From: Diatrype stigma
Lineage: Eukaryota; Ascomycota; Sordariomycetes; Xylariales; Diatrypaceae
DNA length: 64,000 bases
Direction of reading: 5' to 3'
Assembly: GCA_022225965.2 (NCBI GenBank)
Contig: JAKJXP020000069.1
Span: 184,564 to 248,563, forward strand
A model generated the notes under the pieces. It did no database searches. It worked only from the letters and a program-made list of their open reading frames with translations, and had not been told where the DNA came from. The position numbers and the translations under genes were made by a program. Positions 56,180 to 64,000 of this stretch are shown here, piece by piece; positions within the stretch are counted from its first letter, which is position 1, and each line of letters begins with the position of its first letter.

Positions 56180-57922
56180 CCTTTTCTCCTCTTCCTTCCT
56201 GTCGTGGGGTTGTGAATCCCAAAAGATTCCGATTTGTTTGTTGTGTGTGTGTGTGTACGTGATTTTGACTATTGCGAGGCTCAGACCCGTGCTCGTGCGT
56301 GTATGGTGATGGTGCCGTGATAAGATACTAGTGGCAGCAGCGGTTGAGATGTTCAATTCATTGCTGAGACTCGAACATCGCTAGTTCCCTGTCTGTATCT
56401 CGTATCTGCACGCCGCTTTCCTCGGGATAATATACACAGTTCATGTACGGTATACAGTATACGATGATGATCAAATGGGCCGTGGTGAAAAGCAATTCCG
56501 TAGTTGTGAGCATCAATCAATTGGCACGTGTCGCTGTCGGCTTTCCTGTTTTTCCTTCCTTATTTTTCTTTTCTCGTCTTTAATTGGTACTGATGATTAA
56601 GTGCATGTATGGAGGCTATGATGAGTATTATACGCAAAACGCTTTACAACTCGCTTCGCTTTTGAGGTCGATTCAATTCACATTTGACGATTCGACAATA
56701 TATTAATTAAATTATGGATAACGAGGGGAAATAGAAAAAAGACCAAAAAACCAGGCTAACAATGAGAGGAAGGATGGGAGGGAGGGATGAGAACTCCAAA
56801 AGATAATGATCGGACGCCTTATCCGGTAGAGAAGGCCAAAAAGGAACGGTACGGAGCTTCCTCGCCTGGCTAGCTGACTATTCTTCTCTTTCTCGGCGGG
56901 TAGAGAGGGGGGAGAAAGAAGGAGTGTGTGGGAGGGTGGGAGTGAAGGAACGGAGCTGGAGTTGGAGATAGAGTAGTAAGAACAGACCCGTCCGACCGGG
57001 AATCGTCAAAAAAAGGTTGTGTGGGTGGTGTTGGTAGCAGTGAAGTCAAGGTTCCCCGAACGGGGGACCAACCGGATAATTCTCCTCTTCCCCAAAGGAT
57101 CATCCCAACCTATCTACATATCTGCACGAAGTAATTGCCATGCTCATTGCCTTGTAAGCCTCCTTAACGGCTTAACGTTTTCATTCCATCCACCAACCTT
57201 AAGTCATCTCATCTCACCCATACAAGTTTCAACCTTCCTCGTCCTCCTCCTCCCCCTCCTGTTCCCTTCTTCTCTCCCCTGCCAGTTGCGTTGCGTTCCT
57301 GCGTTAACCACCACGAATACGACCCGCGCGGTACCTCTTTGAGTTCTGGTTCTGTGCGCCAAGTTGGCCTAATCGGCGCGTTGTAATTTCGCATGCGAGG
57401 GCCCCCTGCATCGCCCGCGCCGCAATCCGGTTAAGATCGGACCAGGCTAACCGCGTCGGTCATCGACATCATCGTCACGATTCCTCTTTACGGATAGGTG
57501 CCTGCTCACTAGCCCTTGGACCCGCGATACGGAATCGGAATCATCAACCTTGATATGCCTGAGCAACTGCCAGCTAACTCGCATACGGTACTAGTGGTGT
57601 GGAGGCTGGGTTAACGCACGGCATATGTGAACCAGACAGACGAGAGCAACGTCATTCAGAGCGCCATGAAGAAACTGAAAAAAGGACATGTATTTTTTGT
57701 TTCCTCCGTCTATCTAGCGTCAGATCTAGTCTAATAGCATCTGACGACATCTTAGCTCTCTGTAGGTGATTGACCTAAGAGCTACAAGATACATTCTATA
57801 TAACACTACCGTAGTCTTCAAGGTTGCTTATCAGTCAATCCGAGAATGCATCCATCGTAGGTAGATCCGTCTATAGGTTTCACCCTTCACCAACTTACTT
57901 CCCTCGATTCTCCGGGGTAGAT
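56180..57922. other. Intergenic between membrane protein and ATP sulfurylase genes
   Basis: No gene is supported in these 1.74 kb. A (TG)n run lies near 56240, and a pyrimidine-rich stretch near 57220-57300. Confidence 0.5.

Positions 57923-63971
<6,049 letters not shown>

Positions 63972-64000
<29 letters not shown>
63972..64000. other. Homopolymer of 29 G at window end
   Basis: The last 29 bases are all G after GCGCGCGCC. This is most likely a sequencing or contig-end artefact and not a biological feature. Confidence 0.8.

Overview
The window is nuclear DNA of a filamentous ascomycete (Pezizomycotina, probably a sordariomycete; the class is an inference). The reasons are dense genes with short GT-AG introns of about 50-90 nt, TA-rich repeat blocks with the stop-riddled TpA-heavy decay typical of RIP, and gene families seen mainly in moulds: fungal rhodopsin-domain protein, SIT-type siderophore transporter, DUF6536, and ATP sulfurylase with a C-terminal APS-kinase-like domain. 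For every multi-exon gene below I fixed exon borders by hand from splice sites and reading frame, and all close in frame.

Layout. 0-5 kb: one small basic Ser/Ala/Lys-rich protein gene in otherwise gene-poor DNA. 5.05-10.87 kb: a complete but dead Ty1/copia retrotransposon with 143-bp LTRs and a perfect 5-bp target duplication. 11.6-29.1 kb: a run of oxidative and transport genes (phenol-2-monooxygenase-like flavoprotein, rhodopsin-domain membrane protein, EutQ-like cupin, cytochrome P450, small hydrophilic protein, sugar transporter, phytanoyl-CoA-dioxygenase-like enzyme), interrupted at 15.2-17.0 kb by an unnamed dimeric repeat. 29.2-33.0 kb: a second LTR element that seems to carry only gag, with a second copy of the dimeric repeat inserted in its leader. 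33.1-37.1 kb: a DUF6536 membrane protein divergent from a small membrane protein. 37.6-46.7 kb: F-box-like protein, siderophore-type transporter, secreted or membrane-anchored BBE-type flavin oxidase and a short-chain dehydrogenase. 47.2 kb: intron-containing tRNA-Ile(AAU). 49.2-60.0 kb: CAP-like secreted protein, bacterial-type iron-sulfur L-serine dehydratase with a mitochondrial-looking leader, a mucin-like single-pass protein with a PAN/Apple-like ectodomain, and ATP sulfurylase. 60-64 kb has no gene I can support and ends in 29 G residues, probably an assembly artefact.

How the genes may work together (inference). The 11.6-29.1 kb genes could form a catabolic or specialised oxidative module: aromatic hydroxylation, P450 and Fe(II)/2-oxoglutarate oxidation, cupin and uptake. 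The 39-47 kb genes pair a metal/siderophore-type transporter with a flavin oxidase and an SDR. A compound DNA motif of three conserved blocks occurs upstream of both the flavin monooxygenase (14.8 kb) and the SDR (45.3 kb), which may tie the two groups together. The most novel-looking items are the dimeric repeat, the gag-only copia-like element, the half-tRNA primer sites and the shared promoter motif.
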